Part shown: positions 8,703 through 20,341 of the stretch, in pieces
Layout: the number at the start of each line of letters is the position of its first letter
Position numbering within the stretch: position 1 is the stretch's first letter
DNA from: Halichondria panicea
Taxonomy: Eukaryota; Porifera; Demospongiae; Suberitida; Halichondriidae
Assembly: GCF_963675165.1 (NCBI RefSeq)
Contig: NC_087380.1
Coordinates: 6,518,071 to 6,582,070 of the forward strand
Length of the DNA stretch: 64,000 nt
Direction of reading: 5' to 3'
Notes under the pieces: generated by a model
The model's database searches: none
Told to the model about the DNA's origin: nothing
Seen by the model: the letters and a program-made list of their open reading frames with translations, nothing else
Position numbers and translations under genes: made by a program

Positions 8703-11700
8703 ATGTCTTCTCTTCTAAAACGACCTAGGAGCAGTCCAACTTACTTGACACCGACCAGGCCAGGAAAACGAGCACCCCTAAGGCTAAGACTGTTAGAAAA
8801 CTCTCCCCATAGTAGATTCCCAGTCTGTAAACCTAGGCAGCTGGAGCTTGGTTCTCCTCACCATATTATTCATTCTGCTAATGCAAGTGTTACAGCTCCT
8901 CAACGACAAGTATACTGTAGACAATATGCTGATGCTTGGAGTGAGGCTGAGATCAAGGCTTTGGTAGAGTTTGTTCACTTTCACTGCGATAAGAGCAACT
9001 GGCCCACTCATCACAACAACAAATATTGGAAAGCAGCTGCTTCATTTGTTAGAACACAAGCCAAAACAACAGTTCAGCGATCAGGTAAAGTAAGAAGTAG
9101 ATGTCTCTGCTGGCGCTAAAGCCTTCAGTACTCAATATTCTAGGGGTGCTGCTAAATGCAACAGCATGAGTCGACTGTATTATAATATACATCATGTATA
9201 TAATTACATGCTGTCGAAGTTCAGTTGTACTGAAATAACGGCTTGAGATAATTATTGTAATAAATGTCACATGTCCCTTGGTTTTTTGTGTAGGTGCATC
9301 ATGCCGGTATAAAGTTGTTGGTTGGTTAAAGAAAAAATTTGCTCAGCCCCAAAATGCAGAGGACTTCTACTTTGCTTTACATTCTTCTGTTGCTATACAA
9401 ACTGAAGAAGCTAGTGTTAAGGTGCAGACCAGGTCCAATACAGCCAATGTCAGCGTACAGACCGCACGCATGTTAACAACAGCTAGTGTTCAGACTCAGA
9501 CGGAAGAAACAGTACCTGTGGCAGTAAGTGTTGAGGTGCAAACAGATGAACCTGCAATCACAAGTGCTCACCCAGTCGTATCACCTGATTTGCTGGCTTT
9601 GTCTGAAATGTTTTGTGACTATTGTAAGGAAACTTTGCATTTATGTGTACCAGCAGATTTCCTGGAATTGTCAGCAGCAGCAATGACTCACCTACAGAAC
9701 CACGGTCGATCAAATGTTATGTATAATCTGGCCAAAGGTGTGGGTACCGAACGACCAGACCAAAGTGATTCCTGTTTCCCTGTTCGTAGGATGCCAATAG
9801 GACTTGTAGAATATGTCACCAATTTCTTTTCAGCTACAGACATTAACTCGGTAGGGAAATATCTTATCTATAATTACAGCTACTGCATGTAACTCTCATT
9901 TTATATTCCAGGTTCCACCATGTCCACATGATTATCGATCGTGGTTGGAGACTATGTACTGCCAGTTTGGTCAGAAGTGGGCTAAACTCCATCATGGGCC
10001 AATGTGGAGTGTATCTGAATTGCATGGGACCTCTCACCAGAAAGAAAGAACACAGTCCAGGTATATATACTCATGCAGGAGGAGACGGGTTGTGGCTGCA
10101 TGATTGTATTAACTCCGGGCCTGTATATTAGTGTGTCTTTATATAATTATAGTTCATGTGTAAGTAGTGTTTCTCAGGCGTTAGCCAATATTCCTTCAGT
10201 AAGTGAGAGTACTCTCCGTCGTGACATTGCTGATAGTGGAATTTCTTTGGATGCCAGTATTCAGGTATCATGCATGTGTACACTATAGAATTTGGGCAAT
10301 GCACTACAAAAAAAATTAATCAATTTAACAATTTTTTTAATGGTCAAAACAATTGAAACTGAGGTGACATTTATTAATGTAGCTTTAACGAAGTACAAAA
10401 AGCGTCAATTCAACTTTTATGTAATAATTATAACAACTATTTAAAAATACTTATAAGTATTAATGTATAAAATATAGTTTTAACGTTATTATTGCTAGGT
10501 TAAAACTATTGTGTTTTATTGTCAAATCTACTTAAGCCATGCATACATTAAAACAACCATTAAGACAATACTTATTATAATAAATAAGACTCATTATAGC
10601 TAAATAAATTCCTAAAACAACGATTTACAAATGAATCGGTATAACAATTATTATTCAATTCAATAAATAACATGTTAATACAAAAATAGTGATAGGAAAC
10701 GTTCGTGACAACTGAGTGAGACAATGGTATACAATGTTAAATTAGAAGGACAGTTTTATATTAATTAGCCCAAGGAATAGTTCTTCTTGGTGTAACATAC
10801 TGGACTCACAAGTATAGCAGACCGATCACTCTTGACCACGCAGAGTCCACCTATAATAGTAAATACATCATTGTTATTGATATTAATTATTACCGTGTAT
10901 TATCAATCACCGAGAGGATATCCAACAATGACGCCACTTCTATCCATTCGTCTGTTTGTTTCGTTTGTTCTCGCATGTCAAGCTTGCCAGTTTAAGGAAT
11001 TTCTGTAGGAAAAAGTATATGCTTAGAGGTATATTGACAGTGACAGTGTTCACCAGAAAACTAGACACTTTATGTTTGTCCCTCACCTCTCACAGAAGTA
11101 TCATCATCCACTTGGTGTAGTCACAGTCATACCTATTAAAGTCTTATAATTATACTGTTGAGAACACTTCATGTCTGTCCCTCACCTCTCACAGAAGTAT
11201 CATCACAGTCAGATTTATAGCAGCAAATGTCCAGCATATAGAAAGGGTAATCGTCTTCTCTTTTCTTGGAGCACATGGTTTCACAGCTCTAGATCTACTG
11301 AGCATGCGCAATCTTAGACTTAGCATAGCCACGCCCACAATTTCATTTTAGTTTCTAGGTCCTCTAATATCTATGGTTCTATGCAAACTTGTACATTTCC
11401 TTACAATGTTCATGACTGTATATAATTTCACATCACTCATGCTATTATAAATGGATTGTTAAAAATATTGATTGTATATAATTATATGTGTGCCTGTGTT
11501 AGAACAAATATTATTATTGTTAAATCTAAATTTATATATTGTATTCTAACATGCTGCATGATAGAGTTTCAAATATAATTTAATCAAAATGAGTTTGTTA
11601 GTTTGATTTAAGATATCAATAATAGATTCTATATAAATTATTGTAGAAGTAAAAGACATTGTGTGATTCTACAATATTTTAAGTTAAAACCACATATACT

Positions 11701-14528
11701 GATTATTTTAACGTTGTCTTTTTATTTTACTAAATATTAAGTTGATTCAACTGTTTAAGAATAGTGTTAAAACGACTATGCAATGTAGTTTCAAAAAAAA
11801 TTTTTTGCAGTGTGTGTACCCGTTTTATCACCTCACAGATATCTGTGTTAGATGAAGCAGCCCGTGTTCATCCAGACACTTGGTGGTGGATTAAAGCTGA
11901 TGGTGTTGACTTGGTGAGTGGATTAGGAGAGTCAGTGAGAGGTGTTTGGAGTGGAGATGTAGATCTCGCTGACGGTTCACTGAAAAAAGCGTACGATGCT
12001 CATCAAACCAGGTTAATGTTTGTCAAGAGGATAGGAGTTGAAACAAGGTCAGATTCTTCCATCATTCTGAAGGACCTCATGATGTTGGAACAGCTTGTCG
12101 TGGAAGATTTAAAACACATCTCAGCTTGTAAGGTCTCTGCTGCATTCGATAACACTGCATATGTATAGACTTTCTGCATAATTATATCAAATGGTGGTTA
12201 CATGTTTCAATTCCAGGTATTACAGTAAAAGCAAAGCATTATGAAGAGAAGCAAGCAGCAGGAAAAACCTCCGAGAAGCAGATGTTTGGATTGGCATGGG
12301 ATGTTGAAGAGCTGGGCCGCATCAATGAGAGTGGAAGACAGCTTGTAGTGGAAAGTAGAGCTATGACGGACAAGCTGCGTGATCCTGCTTACGATAAAGT
12401 TTCTGAAAACTTTCCCAGGAAATTGAGTTCATTCAGGGAACAAGCTGTCCAGTTTTTAAAGAAATCAATGAAATTTAAACGTACCCCGGCTACTCATGTG
12501 CTTGTGGTAATGATTAGCCCAGAAGAGCGGAATAAGAAACCTTATGCTCTGCCGGTTCAGTGTGTGGCATATCATTCTTTAAAAGATGAAGCTGTCCGGT
12601 CTCTTGTCAACTCAATGATCAAAGAAATGACTTCAAGAGGAATGAAAGTAGCTGGTAAGTATACTGCATGCGTACGGTACATGTATACACTGTTACTCTA
12701 TAATGCAGGATTTGTTACTGATGGGGAGTGGAATTCATTAAGATCAAAGGGGAGAGAATGCCCACTCAGTATTTTTGAGATCCGTGCTCAAGTTCGTCGA
12801 AAGTATACTAGACTCTCTGTCAAAACTATGACAGATATGTTAACGCCCAAAGGTAGGACCTGGTATACATGCATGGTCATAAAACTATGTCATGGTATTA
12901 TGATTCCATCGCAGAGTTATCAGGAGGCTTAATACAAGCTTTGCATCCAAACCCTGCTGTTAGTCAAGACATATTGAAGAAAGTTTACACTTGTCTTAGT
13001 GAAGAAGAATGCTCAATGGAAGATGTGATAGTGCGCCTACGACAGAGGACCGTTCCTTCGGGATATGACTATCATATGGATTTCTGGTAATCTAGTGTAC
13101 AGTGTATAATACAGTCAGTATATATAATGATGTCATATAGATCAGTTATGTTAGTGACATAATAATATCTATTGACCATCTCATTATCAGGAAAGAAGGA
13201 AAAAAAAGAACACATGTTGCGTTCTATACTGGCTCAGTATGAGTACGCCTTTCGGGTGCTCCAGTATTGTGAACAAGGAATCAGTTTTGACAAGCATTTG
13301 CACATTCCAGAGGTTAACACAATCACAGGTGAAGTCCTCTGCCATAGAGAAGATGAAGGACACCTATTTAAGGTATAAAAGTATAGGGCATTGTATTTAA
13401 CATTCAATGTGCATTATACATTTTGCTTATAGCACTTCTGATCAATCAATTATGCATGTATTATAATTTATATGCACATGGAACAGAGGATGGGAAACAC
13501 TCTTCGTGAGGGACGGGTAGACGACAACAGAATGGAATATTTTGTAGAAGCTGTCAAAGATCCAAGCACTGGTCTCACATATCCTGCTTTGACTGGAGTG
13601 CGTAAGCAGCCCGTACAAGATGTTGAGCGCTTATTTGGTGAAGGAGTGATCAAATTTATGGAAGCAAAGCAATATATGCCTGAAGCCATCTATCTAAGAG
13701 TTGTGCGTAATTGGCGAAGAGCTGTAGATGAGAGAGGCTTGGGTGAAAGTACTAGGCAGCAATTCCTCCAGGAATTCAAAGATTTCATTTGTGCGGACCT
13801 CATGCCTTGGTATACTCATAGCAAGGATTTCAGCCTGCTGGAAGTTAACAGGTGTGTAACTTACTCTGTCCATCGTGTAAATTCAGCGATATAAGCATAC
13901 TGTTTTTCCCAGACCACTAGACAAGGTGAGAGGATTCACCAGAGAAACCTTAATTGGTGTCACCGCTGACATTGAGACCAGAATGTGGCGACACACTTTC
14001 AATAAAGCAAATGGCATTCCTCCAGAACATCCAAGAGCATCTACAACAGATGATGTGGAATGTTTCTTTAGCGTGCTGAGGGATTGTGTTGGCAAAGACT
14101 TTACTCTAAAGCAGGTGATACATGCATCAAGTATTATGATTTAGACAGTCAGAGTGAGTTTACTTTGCTTTTGCACCTAAATGTACACATGCACTTTTCA
14201 GGTATATTATGGGTGGAGAAAAATCACTCTTGAATTCAAGAAAAGAATGGATCCTTCTCTACCATTCTACTACTACACCACTGCCCACCAAAGATTTTAT
14301 GAAGGAGATTTGCCAGGGTTTGATCAACCAGCAGAAAAGATTAAATCAGTTCGGATTCCCCAACGAGAGCTTCTAGTTCCAGGGGTGTCTCGTAGAGCAA
14401 CTCTTCCAGTGAGAGGCAGCCTGTCCATCCGGGCAACATTTCATAATCGACCCGTGAATCTTCCTCCTCTACCGAATGCGAGTGTATCTTCTCTAGTTTC
14501 AGCTGAACATTCATATGCTCATGAGTAA
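8703..14528 (+). CDS. Candidate transposase, 12 exons, ~1,105 residues (one frameshift)
   Basis: Exons by GT-AG junctions that keep one frame: 8703-9084, 9294-9850, 9912-10060, 10153-10264, 11839-12127, 12217-12654, 12709-12852, 12915-13086, 13191-13372, 13487-13851, 13913-14114, 14202-14528. The start MSSLLKRPRSS lies inside the element; an upstream in-frame ATG lies outside it and was rejected. Residues ~79-138 (WSEAEIKALVEF...YWKAAASFV) look like a Myb/SANT-like DNA-binding domain. Residues ~150-215 hold five VQT/IQT motifs. The core has WWWIKADGVDLV (D~421), AGFVTDGEWNSLR (D~647) and TTDDVECFFSVLRD (E~980). By analogy with P/hAT-type transposases I infer a split DDE triad. An A8 run at 13200-13207 shifts the frame of exon 9 by one base; otherwise the frame is open. 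I do not recognise a named superfamily. Confidence 0.75.
10265..11838 (+). other. Long AT-rich intron of the candidate transposase gene
   Basis: At 1,574 bases it is far longer than the other introns (54-210 bases). It contains a duplicated block, CCCTCACCTCTCACAGAAGT (near 11080 and 11172), and no convincing extra exon or nested gene, although a small exon could be missed. Confidence 0.5.
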
Positions 14529-14786
14529 ACTGCTTAGCTGTATAATTTATATATAATTATATCATAATTATATACATGCATGCTAAGTCCATGCATTATA
14601 CCTATAATTATATGATTATAGCAAAATTAACGTATACTACAATTATACGTTGTCATTGGATATTATTAATTGATGTCGAGAACAGTTTAACCAAGAAATC
14701 ATACAGTGCTTGCACATTGCATAACTATTTTGTCCCATGAACCTTTTTGTGTTATTTTAATGCCACAATACCACCCAGGCTGTGAT

Positions 14787-15602
14787 CTAGTCCAGTGTGT
14801 AATAAATTTTACCCACTGTATATAGCTCCACCGATACTATTTTGTTGTCCTGCTGTGCTGTGTGTACATTCTCCAATACTTCGCGAACAAGATACCCAAC
14901 CCGTTCCCAAGAATGATCAACAAATCCCTCAATGGCAATGGCACTGGAATCATATTGATTAAAGGGTTCAGGGTTAATTCTTACGTCAGCTACTTCTCCC
15001 CTTCTCTTCTTCAATGCCATCTCAGCAAGTAATTCTTGGTACTTGGGTTCCTTGGTTGACCCAATACATTTAAAAACAACGGAGTGTAACACATCATTGC
15101 TACTGGTACCTGAATCAGTATCTTCCTCAGTATCCTCGTCATTGTCTTCTAAATCAGAATCACTAACATACTGAATTTCAGAATCGTCTACAGGTAGGGA
15201 TTCGGGAACAAATACAACCTCTGGCATTACAAACCAATTCCACAACACAAACAACTCATTATAAAACGTACTAAGTTCAGCTCCAGTAATGTCTATAGAT
15301 CTATTGAACTCTTGTAAGGGTATGAAAAAAGCATTTTCATGTCCAGCACACAACCGCAAAGTAGAATTGGCGCTTGCTGTTTGTGCATCATCTGCATGGA
15401 TAAACCCATCAAGCACGATTCCATTCAGTTTCTCATCATTTTCAATGGTGTACTGTATAGGAGTTAGTTTTGTCTTAAATACAGGAAAGCTGGGCACTGT
15501 GTAATCAATTGTTTTGCCGACTGAAACAACATATAACAGCATATGGTTGCTCTCAATTTCTTCACCACATTCATTACACTTACAGCCAACTACTTTGTCC
15601 AT
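14787..15602 (-). CDS. HIRAN-domain protein encoded by the transposon
   Basis: Intact 271-residue single exon, start at 15602. Residues 7-12 form a CxCxxC knuckle (CKCNEC), possibly a small metal site. Residues ~148-170 are an acidic linker (SDLEDNDEDTEEDTDSG). Residues ~174-268 match a HIRAN domain: VVFKCIGSTKEPKY, then RINPEPFNQYDSSAIAI and ERVGYLVREVLENV, the family's EP-x-N-x-x-D-x-x-A-I ... GYL pattern. HIRAN domains in HLTF/Rad5-type proteins bind DNA 3' ends, so a role in handling transposon or donor-site ends is a reasonable inference, not shown. The gene converges on the transposase gene, with 258 bases between their stops, and lies 142 bases inside the right terminus. The stop is at 14787-14789. 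Confidence 0.75.
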   Translation of the reverse strand: MDKVVGCKCNECGEEIESNHMLLYVVSVGKTIDYTVPSFPVFKTKLTPIQYTIENDEKLNGIVLDGFIHADDAQTASANSTLRLCAGHENAFFIPLQEFNRSIDITGAELSTFYNELFVLWNWFVMPEVVFVPESLPVDDSEIQYVSDSDLEDNDEDTEEDTDSGTSSNDVLHSVVFKCIGSTKEPKYQELLAEMALKKRRGEVADVRINPEPFNQYDSSAIAIEGFVDHSWERVGYLVREVLENVHTAQQDNKIVSVELYTVGKIYYTLD

Positions 15603-15718
15603 CTGGGAGGTCTATTAATCAATGCTTGCAGTGCGGTATCCTAGCTGGCTGGATCTCAGCTAGACGCAAACTCGCCAATATTTATAACAGCAGGCACTAA
15701 CACATGACTTGTGACGAG

Positions 15719-15744
15719 TTATGACGCGTTACCAACCTCCTCTG
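15719..15744. repeat. Right terminal inverted repeat
   Basis: Reads TTATGACGCGTTACCAACCT then CCTCTG, the reverse complement of 8540-8566 with one mismatch. It is followed at once by the 9-bp duplication TGATGTGTC. Confidence 0.85.
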
Positions 15745-15760
15745 TGATGTGTCAAAGCAG

Positions 15761-17341
15761 CATAGATAGTGTAGTAAGAGGGATTGGAAACGGGATCACG
15801 TGGGCTTATCAATGCAATGTAATGAACTTGGGGCCTTGTGGACAATCCAGGCTGCGCGTAACGCAGCTATAAGCGCTAAATCACGCCCGTCCAGAGATAC
15901 AAAGACAAGGTTTTCTCCTGTTCTAGGACAAAGGTAAAGCACTAAAACTAGTAGCAGTATTTATTAGAGCCTCTCTTACCATGTAGATACTTATTATTTA
16001 TTGGGACCTTATTTACCAGTCCTATATCAGAAATTGGCGGCATTTTCACACTGGAATGACTTTCTGTACCTATATCTTTTTTGTTATACAAGCAATATTA
16101 AAGATTGATGATGTTGTTGATAGAGAATTAGGTAAGGAATGAAATGGTGTTGAGTTGGCCCTGCTAAGTACTAAGAAAAGTTCACAACATGGTGATAAAA
16201 TGACAAATTGACCTAAATTTATGTCCACTTTTCCGTACCTCTCTTTGGCATATAATTTGTCGTGAGTATTTCTAAATGCCTTTATATTATAGTGAGTGCT
16301 GTATATTGTGCAATAGACACCTTCATTTGACTGAACAAAGCCTTATTTTGGCAGTAGCTGTGATGTTTAGTCTACATGTATAATTACAAATTGACGTATG
16401 TACATGTATATACTGGTCATACGTTATTATGTTACTACCGTCTTGTTTACTTGCCCATGGGTGATATATACTATAGGGTTGGAGAATGAATACCTGGACG
16501 ACTGGGACACTGGGAAAAATCGGTTTCTAGCCGTAAGGAGCTAAGTGCACTGGCTGCAACAAGATGCTGTAGTGATGCCACAAGGACTGAAGTTCACAGT
16601 CAGGTACGTATATATACAATGTGTATTGTAAACCTAAAACTCCCCTCGCCCCTTTGCAGTCAAATCATTCATTGACATGGTAGGAGACCTGTTCATCCTC
16701 CCTGATGCAAGTGCCTTTCTGAGTGAGCAAATCGGCTAGAACCCTCTCGAAGTGTTTAACTACATTTCTATTTGATGCACATAATTATTTTTTTTACGTG
16801 TGATCAAACAACCATAATTATAATTATGAATCGAATGAACTATATACACTAAGAGTATAAGAGTGTGAATACACAATACGCTAAAGTGATAGCTATTAAA
16901 TTGTATTTCCCTTGTAAATCATCCATTCATAGCTACAACTTTGTTGCTCAAAGTCAGTGCAGTTACATGATGCTGGCACTGCTAAATATCTTGAATCCTT
17001 CGTCTTCACAAACAGAGGCTTAGTGGCTTCTCTCGATCTCAGTAGAGTGTTTCTCTGTATTAAAAGGGACAAATATTAAAATGGACAAGCAAGCTAGCTA
17101 TACAAATGTAGACTGGTATTTTGGACTTATACCTTCGATGCTCATCACTGCTCTTAGCTTTAGCTCTAGCTCTTATCAAGGTCTCATGTGCTGTCTGTCT
17201 GCTCTGTAATCTGTGCTGCCATCCCAAGGTGATGTGAAGAAACTATTATTAGCTTCCGGTGCAGTGAATTAACTTCCTGCGCAGCCTGGACTGGCCGACA
17301 ATCGCGGTCCGTTTCCAATCCCTCTTACTACACTATCTATG
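15761..17341. mobile_element. 1.6 kb inverted-repeat element with CATAGATAGTGTAG ends
   Basis: The left end CATAGATAGTGTAGTAAGAG, with GGATTGGAAACGG after it, is matched in reverse complement at 17290-17341, and the AGTCCAGGCTGCGC / GCGCAGCCTGGACT pieces pair further in. No exact target duplication is seen (GTCAAAGC and GTCTAAGC nearby differ at one base and do not abut symmetrically). The interior has no coding frame I can support. It begins seven bases after the target duplication of the 7.2 kb transposon. Confidence 0.7.
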
Positions 17342-18102
17342 GTCTAAGCTAAAGACAAGTACACAGATCTATCTAGCCAGCGTTTTGATACTATAGATCC
17401 TTGTACCACAGTGTCTGTTGTGTCACAACTTGTGGATTAGCATGGAAAAGCTGATGAATGTAGAAATCTCGGCAGTTCTTCTTTTAAACCGAGGAGTGGC
17501 AGCGATTTAAGACAGCTTGAACAAGTCTGACTACTCTCAATTCAACTGCTGCCCTCTGCCATTATCTGTCTTGTATTGTACAGGTTATTAAAAGCTTTAG
17601 GCAACTAATAACACACTGACTTTCGGCTGCCAGTTCTCATCACGTAAAACTGAAACACAGCTAATCTCTGCTGGTGTCTTAGATGACTATATCCTAGCTG
17701 AATGCCTGATGTCGTTATTACTCCATCAATCTTCTCTTTTCTAACACTAGCATCCATTCTCAAACTGTAGCTAAGAAGCCCGCGATCACTTTTGCAGGCT
17801 ACGCAATTCTACTTAACCTCACGCAATTTTTGGATCACGTGGAAAAATCCATGAATAACCTCTACCCAAATTCTGAAGCTGTAGCCCAGAGTCACCAGTC
17901 CCTTTTCTCCCGCCCCCGTCCAATCAGAGAAAAGGGAGTGGCTTGCGAGTCTAACTGAGAGTGGAATTTTAATGAGTTGCATGACATCATGTATGACATC
18001 ATCATGTGGTTTGTAATGTCTGATATGCGTGGGTTGCAAATGAATTATAAATAAGCTCCCCTTGCTTAGTTTGTGGCAGAAAAACCAAGAAACCATGAGA
18101 AC
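17342..18102. other. No gene seen; contains a TAGACTCGC-type palindrome
   Basis: Anonymous sequence. At about 17889-17956, CCAGTCCCTTTTCTC and GAGAAAAGGGAGTGG pair, followed by CTTGCGAGTCTA, the same terminal sequence as the palindromic insertion at 24548-24619. Confidence 0.45.
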
Positions 18103-18150
18103 TCAGGGGCGTTTCTAGAGATTGAAGCAGGAGGGTGCTCAAGAGCACAG
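18103..18150. repeat. hAT-like solo terminus (CAGGGGCG)
   Basis: CAGGGGCGTTTCTAGAG followed by AGGAGGGTGCTC resembles the ends of non-autonomous hAT elements. No partner end was found. Confidence 0.4.
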
Positions 18151-18259
18151 AAAAAAATGGGGCTGCGTGCATAGCACGCGCGATTTTATGCCCCCGCATT
18201 TATTGCAGCGCGTCTTTCATACATTCAGCTCCTCCCCCATGCAGCCTTGCAGCAAAAAA

Positions 18260-19497
18260 GTACAGTTCATTTAGTCTAGAGAGTAGATTACCACAAATGT
18301 GTGAGTAGTTGTACTTAAATGTAAATATCTTTTGATTGGAGCATTTCTAAGAAATGGTGTTGATATCCGTGTGTAGATGATTGACTGAACTACAACATAT
18401 CCAAAAATGTTTCCATGAAAACATAAGGTGGTGGGTTTGTGGTGATTAATAGAACAACAGTAAATTGTTATAGTGTGTAATCCGTTAGAGTAATAAAACA
18501 GTAATCTTGTACAGCTAAGGTCCTAGACTTCATCACATAATTGTTCAATGGTTTAGGTATCCTGGCCATCCCTTTATGGGTGTTACAGATGTTCACAGTG
18601 TTTATAATTAATAATTTACTGGTTTTCAGGTACACTTTTAGTTAGAGTAATAACTTTTGAAAAATTAATAGCTTAGCTTTCAAATTTCTGTAGTAAGTTT
18701 ACAGATAAATGGGCTACATTTTAATACCAAGAAAGTCCTATATGCTTATTCCATTGCTGAGATAACACTGAAAAGCTACATAATTTACTATTTACTACTG
18801 TTTTGATGACATCAACAGCTGCAAACCACAAACCAATGATGCTTTAATCAACCACAAACGTAATTAAGAGTGGGCGTACAGTTATTGTACGCCCACTTAT
18901 GTGGTTAATTATAGCGTGATCGATTTGTGGTTAGCAGCTTGTGATGTCATCAAAACGGTAGAAAATAGTAGAATATGCAGTTTTTCAGTGATATCTCAAC
19001 AATGGAATAAGCATAGAGGATGTTCTTGGTATCAAAATGTAGCCCATTTATTTGTAAACTTACCAGAGAACGTTTAAAGCTAAGCTATAACATTTTCAGA
19101 AGATATTACTCTAACCAAAAGTGTACCTAAAAACCGGTAAATCATGAATTATAGACACTGTGAGCATATGTAAGACCCATAAAGGGATGGTCAGGATACC
19201 TAAACCATTGAACTATTGTGTGAGAAAAGTCTAAGACCTTAGCTGTTTAAGGTTAGTGTTTTATTACTCTAACCGATTACCCACTATAACAATTTGCTGT
19301 TGTTCTATTAATCACCACAAACCCACCACCTTATGTTTTCATGGAAACATTTTTGGATATGTTGTAGTTCAGTCAATCATCTATACACGGGTATCAACAC
19401 CATTTCTTAGAAATGCTCCAATCAAAATATATTTACATTTAAGTACAACTACTCACACATTTGTGGTAATCTACTCTCTAGACTAAATGAACTGTAC
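18260..19497. mobile_element. 1.24 kb foldback element (near-complete palindrome), TA-flanked
   Basis: Almost every base of the left half pairs with the right half. The axis is at about 18883 within GTGGGCGTACAGTTATTGTACGCCCAC (18870-18896). The ends are TACAGTTCATTTAGTCTAGA and its complement TCTAGACTAAATGAACTGTA, so a TA target duplication is likely. No reading frame is meaningful, because each is mirrored on the other strand. The outer ~230 bases resemble the ends of the 1392-3550 element. Confidence 0.9.
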
Positions 19498-20341
19498 AGC
19501 ACACTGCCCAAGAAACGAGCGGCTCCTACTACTCTTGAACAAAGCCAAAAATACTCTAGAGCTTCTCTCTTCCATTCTAGTTCTGTTACTATGTTACTAC
19601 ACAAAGCATCTAGCTACAATAATTTATGTGTATCAAAATGTATAATGTTGTGGTTTGTAGCCCAGAATCTATAGTACCGGTACTATAGCTCATAGTTCCC
19701 TGCTAAATACATTCAAATGGGATCTAATACATGCATAGTGTGATAATAAGACATAATTATGAGTCAGTTATCTTGTAGGATCTCCATGCACTATTCTCCA
19801 GGGGTACATCCTAGCAAACTGGTCAATCACTGCAATGGGGATGTCCAGTCATTCTAGTGTTAGTCATTGCTTCGCAGTATCTCTCAGTGGAGCAAGAGGT
19901 GACTGGGAGAGTGCAGAGGATCTTGATCAGCTATTATGCATTACATAACAACATTGGAATGGCAATGGCAATGCTGATTGCGCATGCTCAATTGGGCGTG
20001 GTCATTACTTGTAACCGTGAGATAGAGCTGCATGTATCTCTGGAGCTGCACAGTTAGCTAGCTAGCTACTGAGTGATAGGATTAGTTTCATGGTTGTCTG
20101 GGAGGACAGGGGGGCGCTCAAGCCCCCAAAGCCCCCATTGTACACCCCACTGGAACTGGTGGTAGAAGGCTACTGTCAAGCCCTTTCCATCCCCACATAC
20201 TTTCAGACTGGAAAGATTTTCTCCAATGTAAGACAAGTGGTGCGAATCATCTACATACTAAAGTCACTGGAGGATTTGTCTCAATTGCAGCTTGATTGAT
20301 AAGCTCTGCTTGGTCGCTTAATCTTGCACTAGCACATTGCC
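19498..20341. other. No gene recognised
   Basis: Two short open frames (19857-20057 and 20090-20299) are present but have no recognisable domain, splice context or repeat support. The second begins in a G-rich GACAGGGGGGCGCTCAAGCC stretch that resembles a hAT-type repeat end. Confidence 0.4.

Larger units (their letters stand above)
8540..15744. mobile_element. 7.2 kb DNA transposon, CAGAGGAGG termini, 9-bp target duplication
   Basis: The left terminus CAGAGGAGGTTGGTCACGCG and the right terminus (reverse complement CAGAGGAGGTTGGTAACGCG) continue with GTCATAA and differ at one position. A perfect 9-bp duplication TGATGTGTC lies at 8531-8539 and 15745-15753, proving the boundaries. Two genes fill it: a 12-exon gene on the plus strand (8703-14528) and a convergent single-exon gene on the minus strand (14787-15602) with a HIRAN domain. 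Length, terminal repeats and coding content fit an autonomous element. The 9-bp duplication recalls Mutator-like elements, but no MULE-type motif was recognised, so the superfamily is unassigned. Small relatives with the same ends and 9-bp duplications are at 22575 and 22649. Confidence 0.9.

Noticed and set aside
8540-15744. Assignment of the 7.2 kb transposon to Mutator or P superfamilies
   Set aside because: The 9-bp duplication fits Mutator but no MULE motif was recognised; the acidic-residue layout recalls P/hAT but those make 8-bp duplications and no THAP or BED finger is seen.
15761-17341. Treating this 1.6 kb repeat as part of the 7.2 kb transposon
   Set aside because: It begins beyond the 9-bp duplication and has its own terminal repeats.
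19857-20299. Two adjacent short frames as exons of a gene
   Set aside because: No homology signal and no consistent splice pair between them.
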